NCBI GenBank assembly: GCA_017631385.1
Contig: JAGBTH010000064.1
Span: 1 to 35,076 of the forward strand
DNA: 35,076 nucleotides
Direction of reading: 5' to 3'
Source of the DNA: Kiritimatiellia bacterium
Lineage (GTDB): Bacteria > Verrucomicrobiota > Kiritimatiellia > RFP12 > UBA1067
The notes under the pieces are model-generated. The model was given only the letters and a program-made list of their open reading frames with translations, was not told the origin of the DNA and ran no database searches. Position numbers and translations under genes: made by a program. Below, in pieces: positions 1-6,609 of the stretch; the first letter of the stretch is position 1; each line of letters starts with the position of its first letter.

Positions 1-4
1 ATCT

Positions 5-172
5 TCATAACACACTTTTCGCGCCATCCTCCCGACACATCCTCGTCCGGCGCGAAATAGAACGTGGCGTGCCTTTCAAATTCATATTCCAGAAGAGGCA
101 CGACCAAGCGCCTTGAAGAAACACGAACAGAAGACACGCCACGCAGAATACACCACGCGACGCATCATACAT
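5..172 (-). CDS. Possible small protein of unknown function (55 aa)
   Basis: Short ORF starting at the ATG at 172. It is chosen because an AGAAGGAG ribosome binding site (plus-strand 179-186) sits 6 nt upstream; a longer in-frame start at 217 lacks this. The product has a hydrophobic stretch near residues 8-28 and then a basic tail rich in Arg and Ser. I do not recognise a family. It could be a real small membrane protein or part of a dispersed non-coding repeat that happens to be open. No neighbour supports a role, because it is about 290 bp from the next gene and near the window edge. Confidence 0.3.
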   Translation of the reverse strand: MYDASRGVFCVACLLFVFLQGAWSCLFWNMNLKGTPRSISRRTRMCREDGAKSVL

Positions 173-463
173 ATTCGGCTCCTTCTGGAATTTTGGTCGT
201 TTTCTTCTGAAGCCCAATACGCAAGATTGCGTACGTTGTATGGGTTAGCTTTCGCACCCCATACTCACTCTCACTCCTTGGTTTAATTTAGAGTTTTTAA
301 GTTTAGAGTTTAGAGTTTTCTACCCCCTAACTCCTGACCCTCAGACTCCTAACAACTAACCAAGTGGAGAAGCCGGCCATCTTCGATACCATGACCGGTA
401 TATCGTTTCAATCAGTTATCTTTTCTTCCTTTCATTCTTTAGTTACTGATGTGAAAATTCATC
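173..463. other. Non-coding spacer with short repeats
   Basis: No convincing gene is seen. The stretch holds a dyad at 218-233 (7-bp arms TACGCAA/TTGCGTA, 2-nt centre), TTTAGAG copies at 287, 302 and 309, an ACTCCT direct repeat at 330 and 345, and a weak inverted repeat ATACC/GGTAT at 386-401. The dyad has too small a loop for a hairpin, so it would be a protein-binding site if anything. The TTTAGAG and ACTCCT tracts look like the slippage-prone filler found between genes. Confidence 0.5.
287..315. repeat. TTTAGAG heptamer repeats
   Basis: Three copies of TTTAGAG at 287-293, 302-308 and 309-315; the last two are directly tandem. AT-rich low-complexity tract with no visible coding role. Confidence 0.6.
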
Positions 464-805
464 TTACAAAGGATATTCCACTTGTAATTCTTCAAGTTTC
501 TTTTCCATTGCAACAAATTCTGATCTAACTGTCTCGTACAACACAATCGGCTTTACTCTAAAATATTCATGAGTCAGCACGTTCCTCATTCCAACCATTT
601 CATGCCATGGTAAATCAGGATGCGACTCTTTAACCTCGTCCGAAACACGAGCCGCAGCTTCACCAAGATGCAACATATTCAATTCGACTTGCTCTTGTTT
701 ATCCAATGAAGACAGGTACATTCCCTCATCTACACCGTCTAAAATTTCTAGACAACGTCTGACAAATCCAAGCATATGGTCGATTCTCTGAGCATCGCGC
801 ATCAT
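464..805 (-). CDS. hepT: HepT-like HEPN ribonuclease toxin (DUF86 family)
   Basis: 113 aa, the usual size for HepT, a small helical HEPN-fold RNase that acts as the toxin of the MntA/HepT toxin-antitoxin type. The HEPN signature RX4HXY is intact: Arg74, His79 and Tyr81 in the RNVLTHEY stretch. In characterised HepT proteins the motif Tyr is AMPylated by the partner nucleotidyltransferase, which silences the RNase. The start ATG (805-803) overlaps the mntA stop in an ATGA, so translation is probably coupled to mntA; a second ATG follows directly. The helical N-terminal half and the conserved HLGEAA stretch also fit DUF86. Family assignment is strong; RNase activity in this strain is inferred. 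Confidence 0.9.
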   Translation of the reverse strand: MMRDAQRIDHMLGFVRRCLEILDGVDEGMYLSSLDKQEQVELNMLHLGEAAARVSDEVKESHPDLPWHEMVGMRNVLTHEYFRVKPIVLYETVRSEFVAMEKKLEELQVEYPL

Positions 806-1098
806 ACGGCAACCCTATCCTTTGCAACTTCTATAGAAAATCTATCTCCCCGTTCCATAGCAAACGAATCTACAACATCCACATTTCTCCCCAATACCTG
901 CGAAAGGGAATCCTTAAGCTTAACATAGTCAAATATAGTTGTCTTAGGAACAAACTCAACTAAAAAATCCACGTCACTCTCCGGCGTTTCCTCTTTCCGT
1001 GCACACGAACCGAACACCCAAAGCTTTTCAGCTTTGTGCGCCCTTGCAATAGCGTATATCTCATCACGCTTCGCCCAAATCTCATCAAGCATGCACAT
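802..1098 (-). CDS. mntA: MntA-like minimal nucleotidyltransferase (antitoxin)
   Basis: 98 aa minimal nucleotidyltransferase. The GSX10DXD motif is intact: Gly30-Ser31 then Asp42 and Asp44, inside VFGSCARKEETPESDVDF. In studied MntA/HepT pairs this protein transfers AMP to the HepT tyrosine and so neutralises it. The gene order (antitoxin first, toxin second, 4-nt overlap) is the standard one for this pair. The start at 1098 has no clear ribosome binding site; an in-frame ATG at 1092 is an equally possible start. A strong promoter lies just upstream at 1127-1155, so the pair does not depend on the hyf transcript. Confidence 0.9.
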   Translation of the reverse strand: MCMLDEIWAKRDEIYAIARAHKAEKLWVFGSCARKEETPESDVDFLVEFVPKTTIFDYVKLKDSLSQVLGRNVDVVDSFAMERGDRFSIEVAKDRVAV

Positions 1099-1126
1099 AC
1101 TAGTATTTTATTTAAGTAACAAAAAT

Positions 1127-1155
1127 ATTATACTCCTTTTTTCCTTAAATGACAA
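1127..1155 (-). promoter_or_regulatory. Sigma-70-type promoter of mntA-hepT
   Basis: On the minus strand TTGTCA (1155-1150) and TATAAT (1132-1127) are separated by 17 bp. The -35 matches consensus at 5 of 6 positions and the -10 at 6 of 6. It lies between the hyfF stop and the mntA start. Confidence 0.75.
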
Positions 1156-1208
1156 CTCCCAGCACCTTCGACCTCTAATTTCGAGCGTATGTGATTTTAT
1201 AGGGATAC

Positions 1209-2393
1209 TTATGCCATCACTATAAATATACTCGCTATGCCTAGTAAGATTATCGCAATAAGTAATATACTCGGCACGATAGCGAGGCTTTTAGGTAAAA
1301 TATCGGGTTTTACGAGTGGCTTACCCATGACCATTGAAAGCGCGATTTTCATCATCGCGGCAAACACAATGAAAAGAAGTAACAATACCAACGCCGAGAC
1401 CCAGAATGGAGCCGAAAATACGAGAGCGAGCTCTGATAAGAATAAAACTGATGGCGGCATAGCACAAATAAAGACAATGCCGACTAACCAAAGTACCGCA
1501 TGCCCTTTCATCGAAACAACTAAACCTTGAACCACCGGCACAGCGCGAGTACGAAACGCGAGAAGTAAATTACCTGCCGTTTGAAATAAAAGCGTTTTAG
1601 TTAGAGAGTGAGCGACTATATGCGCGAAAAGCGCGAGGACGACCATATTCTTAACATCAACACACCCCGCACAAAGTGAATAAAGAATCGTTATAAGACC
1701 GATATGCTCAACCGACGAATACGCTAGGAGCCGCTTAAAATCATTTTGGCGGACCATGAATATCGCGCCGACCGCTACTGAGAAAATACCTAACGCGAGC
1801 ATAGAATTATCGCAGAATCCCACGGCTTCGGCAGGCGCAATCTCGCGGAAGCGCACTATCGCGAAGAATGAGCAGTTTAGAAGCGCGCCCGACAATAATG
1901 CGGAAACTGGCGCGGGAGCTTCGGAATGTGCATCGGGGAGCCACGAATGAAATGGCGCGAGACCCGTCTTAGTTCCATAACCTGCTAAAACGAATGCAAA
2001 GCCAGCCATAAACCAGCGTGAGCTGCCAATCGTCTGAGAGTGCAGTACGAGCATCGTACCGAATAGCGCGAAGGCAATGCCGATTGAACAGATGAGGAGA
2101 TATTTCCACATAGCCTCCAGGCCATCCTTATCACGATGATACGCGATGAGAGGCGCCGAAACCAAAGTCGTTAATTCAATCGCGACCCACATAAGCGGCA
2201 ACGACTCAGCCGTAAGCGCAAAGATCATCGCCCCGAAAAACGCGACAAAGAGCGTATAATAAAGAGCGCTTGGCATGTGCGGCGAAGACGCGTGGCGTGA
2301 AGACGCCGGCAGATAAAAGAAGCTTTGCGCCAAATTCGCTAAAAAGAGAACTGGCGTTAAAATTAAAAGAAGATTTCTTAAATTATGTTCCAT
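1209..2393 (-). CDS. hyfF: Hydrogenase-4 subunit F-like antiporter-type membrane protein (HyfF)
   Basis: 394 aa, multi-pass, of the NuoL/M/N-like proton-channel family and closest in motif pattern to HyfF. It has the TM glutamate (Glu73 in MWVAIELTT), the channel lysine (Lys142 in GYGTKTGLAPFHSWLPDAH), the SEAPAPVSALLSGALLN stretch and the AYSSVEHIG and HSLTKTLLF motifs. In the complex it would move ions across the membrane when the hydrogenase module turns over. It is shorter than the E. coli protein (about 526 aa as I recall), mainly at the N-terminus (about 60 residues before Glu73) and at the C-terminus. The start is 1 nt after the hyfE stop, so a much longer N-terminus is unlikely. Last gene of hyfBCEF. 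Confidence 0.85.
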   Translation of the reverse strand: MEHNLRNLLLILTPVLFLANLAQSFFYLPASSRHASSPHMPSALYYTLFVAFFGAMIFALTAESLPLMWVAIELTTLVSAPLIAYHRDKDGLEAMWKYLLICSIGIAFALFGTMLVLHSQTIGSSRWFMAGFAFVLAGYGTKTGLAPFHSWLPDAHSEAPAPVSALLSGALLNCSFFAIVRFREIAPAEAVGFCDNSMLALGIFSVAVGAIFMVRQNDFKRLLAYSSVEHIGLITILYSLCAGCVDVKNMVVLALFAHIVAHSLTKTLLFQTAGNLLLAFRTRAVPVVQGLVVSMKGHAVLWLVGIVFICAMPPSVLFLSELALVFSAPFWVSALVLLLLFIVFAAMMKIALSMVMGKPLVKPDILPKSLAIVPSILLIAIILLGIASIFIVMA

Positions 2394-2394
2394 A

Positions 2395-3096
2395 TCAAGC
2401 GTGTACGTGATCGTGTTGATGATGGGGATGCATTAAATGAGTATCGCCTAAATGATTAAGCTTATCGGTATCTGTCGAATCGAAGGTTCGGCTTATTTGG
2501 AATACGGCAATTCCGAGAATAAATACGAGCGCGAAAACATCGAGCAGGATACCTAACTCAACAATAATACCATACTCCAGTAAAATCGCCGCGCCGAAAA
2601 CTGAAATTCCATTTTCAAGAATTAAAAAGCCGAGCACTTGGGTAATCGCCTTTTTGCGCCCGCAGATTAATAATAGTCCCGTACCCATCGTCGTTAGAGC
2701 TACGGGAACGGCGAGTTCCGACGCGCTGGAGGCGTGAACATGTAATAGCCGCCCGACGATAAACGCGCCAATAGCGACAAAAAAGACAATGATTTGAGAA
2801 ACGGGGAATGATACTATCGGCTCTAACTCACGGCGCGTTCGAGCCTTTCGGACGGCGTACATTAATAGTAGCGGTAAAACTACGCCCTTAACTACCGCAT
2901 TTACAAAAGCGATTATCCATACGCGAGCGCCTGGGCAGCCTTCCTCAGCCCAATTCCACATAAAAATCGGCAATATTCCAACTACTAAGCCTTGCATCGC
3001 GACAAAGCGAACGGCAGATCTTAGACGACTAGCGCCAGCTAAAATAAAATCGGCTACTAAAAAGAGCGCGAGAGCAATTTCGGATAATGTAATCAT
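2395..3096 (-). CDS. hyfE: Hydrogenase-4 subunit E-like membrane protein (HyfE)
   Basis: 233 aa with about seven membrane segments. The pattern matches HyfE: the region near residues 60-90 with a lysine-led PLLLMYAVRKA segment, then LGFLILENGISVFGAAILLEYGIIVELGILLDVFALVFI in outline, then a short soluble tail. It plays the NuoK-like part in the membrane arm. The C-terminus is unusual: the last 15 residues contain six histidines (THLMHPHHQHDHVHA). A good ribosome binding site (AGGGGGT) precedes the ATG. It starts 18 nt after the hyfC stop and ends 1 nt before hyfF. HyfE-type identity is confident; the role of the His tail is unknown. Confidence 0.85.
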   Translation of the reverse strand: MITLSEIALALFLVADFILAGASRLRSAVRFVAMQGLVVGILPIFMWNWAEEGCPGARVWIIAFVNAVVKGVVLPLLLMYAVRKARTRRELEPIVSFPVSQIIVFFVAIGAFIVGRLLHVHASSASELAVPVALTTMGTGLLLICGRKKAITQVLGFLILENGISVFGAAILLEYGIIVELGILLDVFALVFILGIAVFQISRTFDSTDTDKLNHLGDTHLMHPHHQHDHVHA

Positions 3097-3114
3097 TTTA
3101 CTCGTACCCCCTTT

Positions 3115-4014
3115 TTAGAAACACGCTATAAAGAATACTGCGAGCGAAGCCATAAGTAAAGCTCCTAAGAGCATCTGAGGAGTTTTAAAGAATCTTACTC
3201 TCGCCATAATTGATTCGACTACGCCTGTTAAAATAGATATTAGAGCGACTCCGCCAAATATAACCGACAAGTGAAGATATGGATTACTTAACTGAGGAAC
3301 AAACATCGTCACTAAAAACGCAGCTAAAAGCTCGAACTTAAGCGCCGCGCCATAAAGCGCGAACGCGAGATCGACTCCGCCCACATCTAAGAGCATCGCT
3401 TCATGAATCATCGTAAGCTCAAGGTGAGTCTCGGGGTCGTCGAATGGAACGCGGCAGTTCTCAAGTAAGAATACTGCGTAAAACGCACCAAAAACGAGAA
3501 TTAACGCGACAATACTCTCGCGCCACGTCTCAGATGAAACGCCAGCTAAAACGCTCGTAAGCGAAACATCGCCGTTAAGCATAACGAGCAAGCCTAAAAT
3601 TACAAAAACTATTGGTTCAGCGAGCGTAGAAAATTGCATTTCGCGCGATGCTCCCATACCTTCGAACGCATTACCAGCATCTAACGCGCCGATAACCGTA
3701 AAAAATCTACCCGCCGCCAGAATATAAAAGAATAAAACCGCCGGCACTATCGATGAGCCAATCCCAACGCCCGACCATGGAAAAACGATTGACGCCGCGA
3801 TAACTGACGCGAGCGAAACACTTTGGGCAATATCGAAAATCCAAGTTGACGGCATAGGACGCGGGCAGGACTTTCGCACGAGCTTAAATAAGTCTTTATA
3901 AAGGCGCAAATACCCAGGACCGCGGCGACCGCCAAAGAAAGCCTTCGTCTGATTAACGATGCCGAGAAAAAGCGGCGCGAGAATGACCGCTAAAATAACG
4001 CTTAGAATATTCAT
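3115..4014 (-). CDS. hyfC: Hydrogenase-4 subunit C-like, NuoH/HycD family (HyfC)
   Basis: 299 aa with about eight membrane segments, close to the E. coli HyfC length of about 320. This subunit anchors the peripheral hydrogenase module to the membrane and forms the coupling site. Diagnostic stretch near residues 185-215: ENCRVPFDDPETHLELTM then IHEAMLLDVGG, matching the acidic loop of the NuoH/HycD/HyfC family. The start at 4014 (MNILSVILAV) is chosen over a longer in-frame start at 4146 because its ATG overlaps the hyfB stop as ATGA and because the extra 44 residues are polar and unlike the family. Confidence 0.9.
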   Translation of the reverse strand: MNILSVILAVILAPLFLGIVNQTKAFFGGRRGPGYLRLYKDLFKLVRKSCPRPMPSTWIFDIAQSVSLASVIAASIVFPWSGVGIGSSIVPAVLFFYILAAGRFFTVIGALDAGNAFEGMGASREMQFSTLAEPIVFVILGLLVMLNGDVSLTSVLAGVSSETWRESIVALILVFGAFYAVFLLENCRVPFDDPETHLELTMIHEAMLLDVGGVDLAFALYGAALKFELLAAFLVTMFVPQLSNPYLHLSVIFGGVALISILTGVVESIMARVRFFKTPQMLLGALLMASLAVFFIACF

Positions 4015-5699
4015 GATACTAAAGCGGCGACGAGTAAAGCCAAAACCGCGATTAGAATTATTAAAATATATAGATGTAGCGAACCATTTTGTAAAAGGTG
4101 AACTCTTTGGAAGACGCGGGCAATGCGCGAGAATACCGGTCTCCAAAGCCCACCAAGCGCAAAATCATCCGTCTCGGTCGCAATCGCCGCGTCAGAGGGA
4201 GCTGCAGGATCGCCCTTAAAAGGCTGAATATGACGGCGCGAGCGTAAAATCGGGCGGGATAGATCAGTAAGAGGCTGGGTAAATGCTGTCGCTGTATACG
4301 CCATACGAGCTGTCGGCGCGTCATATCCGCAATCCCAAACTGGAACGCGAGGCTTTTCATCGCCGCGCGGACAAACAAAACGGCGCAGAATTAAGAGCGA
4401 AACTACCAGCGCGGCAAAAAGCGCGCCTACAATCGCCGCGGTAATAAATACCTCAGTCTTATAGCCACCCGTAGTATAATAGATTAGATAGACGCTACCA
4501 GGGATCATGGCGAGCGAAAGAACCGTTAAAAAGATTTGGGCAATATACATTCGCTTTGGCGTTTCGGTAGCATTAATAGCCTCTTCACTTCGACCTTCGC
4601 CGAGAAAAGTTCCGCCGATCGCCTTAGCGTAGGCTGTCGCAGCTAATGCGCCCGTAAGAGCGAGCGAGACCGCTACTAGAAAACCTGCGAAAGCTAGAAC
4701 AGGATCGCCCGACTTAATCGCAAGAAACGCGGTAACATAAATCGCGAGCTCACCTATAAACCCGTTTAATGGCGGCAATCCCGCAAGTCCAATCGCGTTA
4801 ATCGTAAAAAGTGTACCTGTAAAAGGCATTTTCTTTAATAATCCGCCTAAGCGATCTTGGTCTAGAGTGCCGGTTTGGCGAAGAACGCTACCGGCAGCTA
4901 AAAAGAGAGAACCTTTAAGAAAAGCGTGGTTTAGAACATGAACGATAGCTCCCGCTCCAGCGAGAAGCCAAAGCTCAACTTTACCGTCGCGGGCAATCAC
5001 AAGAGCGCATAAACCTAAGCCCATCGCTATAACGCCCATATTCTCGACTGACGAAAACGCCAAGAGCCTTTTTAGATTCGACTGGGGGAGGGCAAAAAGA
5101 ATACCACCTAAAGCCCCGATTACACCTAGCGCAAGGAGCGTCCATCCAAAAACTGCACCATTAACACTACATTCCGATGAAAGAGGGAAAAACCTTATAA
5201 GTCCATAAAAACCTAAAGGTATCATCGCGCCCGACATTATCGCGGACGCAGGCGCGGGAGCGGCAGGATGCGCCTCGGGGAGCCAAGCGTGAAACGGAGG
5301 GAAGCCCGCCTTAAGGCCAAAACCGACAACCGCGAAAGCGAACGCCGCGATCCATGCGTCGGGTCTCGAATATAAAACGCCAGCGAGCATTAACGCACAC
5401 GCACCGGCGTGACAAGCGAGTAAATATATCCAAGTCGCCTTTTTAACGCTTTTTTCTTTAGATTCAAAGGCTACGAGACCGGCTGACGCTAAGCCCATCG
5501 CTTCCCAAGCTAAAAGAAACGGTAATTTACCGTCCACATAGACGACAGCCAGCATCGAAGCTACCGTCGCTATAAAAAAGCACCAAAAACGAAACAGGTG
5601 ACGCCGCGCTTCACCATGAATATAAGCCGTCGCGTGAACGGCGGCTGCCGCGGCGACGGTCAAAATAGGTATTGCAAATATAGTTTCTAGAGAAATCAT
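4011..5699 (-). CDS. hyfB: Hydrogenase-4 subunit B-like antiporter-type membrane protein (HyfB)
   Basis: 562 aa, multi-pass, NuoL/M/N-like. Channel residues are present: Glu66 in LLAWEAMGLAS and Lys130 in GFGLKAGFPPFHAWLPEAH. AFSSVENMGV and HVLNHAFLKGSLFL follow. The C-terminal part (WDCGYDAPTARMAYTATAFTQPL, then NGSLHLYILI before the last helix) is typical of HyfB/HycC rather than NuoL. It pairs with HyfF as the second ion-moving subunit. First gene of the operon: promoter at 5731-5759 and GGAGG 9 nt before the ATG. No HyfA-type ferredoxin or catalytic subunit is found on either side. Shorter than E. coli HyfB (about 670 aa). Confidence 0.88.
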   Translation of the reverse strand: MISLETIFAIPILTVAAAAAVHATAYIHGEARRHLFRFWCFFIATVASMLAVVYVDGKLPFLLAWEAMGLASAGLVAFESKEKSVKKATWIYLLACHAGACALMLAGVLYSRPDAWIAAFAFAVVGFGLKAGFPPFHAWLPEAHPAAPAPASAIMSGAMIPLGFYGLIRFFPLSSECSVNGAVFGWTLLALGVIGALGGILFALPQSNLKRLLAFSSVENMGVIAMGLGLCALVIARDGKVELWLLAGAGAIVHVLNHAFLKGSLFLAAGSVLRQTGTLDQDRLGGLLKKMPFTGTLFTINAIGLAGLPPLNGFIGELAIYVTAFLAIKSGDPVLAFAGFLVAVSLALTGALAATAYAKAIGGTFLGEGRSEEAINATETPKRMYIAQIFLTVLSLAMIPGSVYLIYYTTGGYKTEVFITAAIVGALFAALVVSLLILRRFVCPRGDEKPRVPVWDCGYDAPTARMAYTATAFTQPLTDLSRPILRSRRHIQPFKGDPAAPSDAAIATETDDFALGGLWRPVFSRIARVFQRVHLLQNGSLHLYILIILIAVLALLVAALVS

Positions 5700-5730
5700 G
5701 GAGAATATCCTCCATTAAAAATTGGTGTGT

Positions 5731-5759
5731 ATTATACTCTTTTATCTCACAGAAAACAA
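5731..5759 (-). promoter_or_regulatory. Promoter of the hyfBCEF operon
   Basis: Minus strand TTGTTT (5759-5754), 17 bp, TATAAT (5736-5731, perfect). The start of hyfB is 31 nt downstream of the -10, leaving a short leader with a GGAGG site. Confidence 0.7.
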
Positions 5760-5843
5760 TGGCGAAACTAATTACCAAGCTATGATATTGTCTCTGGTTT
5801 CATAGACTATTAAATCATGCAAATGGCTTAATTTTCTTTAGTG

Positions 5844-6554
5844 CTATTCCAACTCCGCTATCCCTTGACTTCTAAGGAGCATATTTTGATTCATTAGAGC
5901 TTGAATTCGTTTTTCTTTACCTTCTTTACCAGCCGATTCAACCATCTCATAAGCCTTTTTACGCAATTCCCTCTCGCGCGCCTGGCGCTCATCAAGAAAT
6001 ACTAAATAGCCTTCTATACTACCGCCCTTATTAAGATATTCCATCATTTCTTGACGCATAGAAGATATAATTCCTTTAAGTTGGACTACAACCTCAGAAT
6101 CATTATCGTTAAAAGCAAGATCTTGGGATAAATCTTCCTTAAAGAGAGCTATTTCATCTGCAGTGAAATTTGGAGGTATTGCAATCCAACCTGGTTGAGC
6201 ATAAGCGGCCAGATACCTATCTAATCTTGTAGGTAAAACCCCTTCCCAATTGGTGGCAATTCCATTTAACAAGGTATTTCCATCTCCTACCAACTGCTGC
6301 CGAGGCATAATTTTTCTTATTGAAGAAATATCTTTATGTTGCCAAAAAATAATACTAATAAATACTGCAACTAAAATAAAAAATGAAGCACCAACAGCCC
6401 ATGGTTGCCAATTAACGGGATCATCACCAAGAAGTCTATAAGGACGTATACCCTGCTTACGCAATAAGGCATACGCATCCGCACGGTTTTTAGCATTCAA
6501 AAAACCGTCTCTATTTTCATTTTTACTCGTCTGATAAAAGTATTGATATTTCAC
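5844..6554 (-). CDS. Single-pass membrane protein of unknown function with a GspF-like N-terminus
   Basis: 236 aa. The start is a GTG at 6554. Residues 1-43 (MKYQYFYQTSKNENRDGFLN, then AKNRADAYALLRKQGIRP) resemble the short N-terminal motif of GspF/PilC proteins (KYxYxAxxxxGxxxxGxxxA then AxxxLRxxGxxP), but the rest of a GspF is absent. One membrane helix spans about 51-71. The following region has predicted helical, charged segments, with a Lys/Glu-rich stretch near 185-222 that could be coiled. The C-terminal domain would be outside the cytoplasm if the N-terminus is inside. No enzyme motif is seen. TATAAT lies 10 nt before the GTG with no ribosome binding site. Function not known; its neighbours (OPT transporter, hyf) give no clear link. 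Confidence 0.7.
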   Translation of the reverse strand: MKYQYFYQTSKNENRDGFLNAKNRADAYALLRKQGIRPYRLLGDDPVNWQPWAVGASFFILVAVFISIIFWQHKDISSIRKIMPRQQLVGDGNTLLNGIATNWEGVLPTRLDRYLAAYAQPGWIAIPPNFTADEIALFKEDLSQDLAFNDNDSEVVVQLKGIISSMRQEMMEYLNKGGSIEGYLVFLDERQARERELRKKAYEMVESAGKEGKEKRIQALMNQNMLLRSQGIAELE

Positions 6555-6564
6555 TATGGGCTTA

Positions 6565-6570
6565 ATTATA
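6565..6570 (-). promoter_or_regulatory. -10 element close to a start codon (possible leaderless mRNA)
   Basis: A perfect TATAAT on the minus strand ends 10 nt before the GTG at 6554. A transcript starting about 7 nt after it would have a leader of only a few nt. No convincing -35 is visible and no Shine-Dalgarno sequence is present. Confidence 0.45.
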
Positions 6571-6609
6571 ACAAAATAAAGTACACTTTAATAGAGCCAA
6601 CTGTTCGTA

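Noticed and set aside
218..233. Hairpin at TACGCAA-GA-TTGCGTA
   Set aside because: A 2-nt loop cannot form a stable hairpin; it can only be a DNA dyad, and no adjacent gene supports an operator role.
4015..4146. 44-residue N-terminal extension of HyfC
   Set aside because: The ATG at 4014 forms an ATGA overlap with the hyfB stop, and the extension is polar and atypical for the family.
1209..5699. Assignment of these genes to respiratory complex I (nuo) or a cation antiporter (mrp)
   Set aside because: The HyfE-type subunit, the HyfB-type C-terminus and the B-C-E-F order point to the hydrogenase-4 family.
5780..5805. CTATGA/TCATAG inverted repeat as a terminator
   Set aside because: Only 6 weak base pairs with a 14-nt loop and no T-run on either strand.
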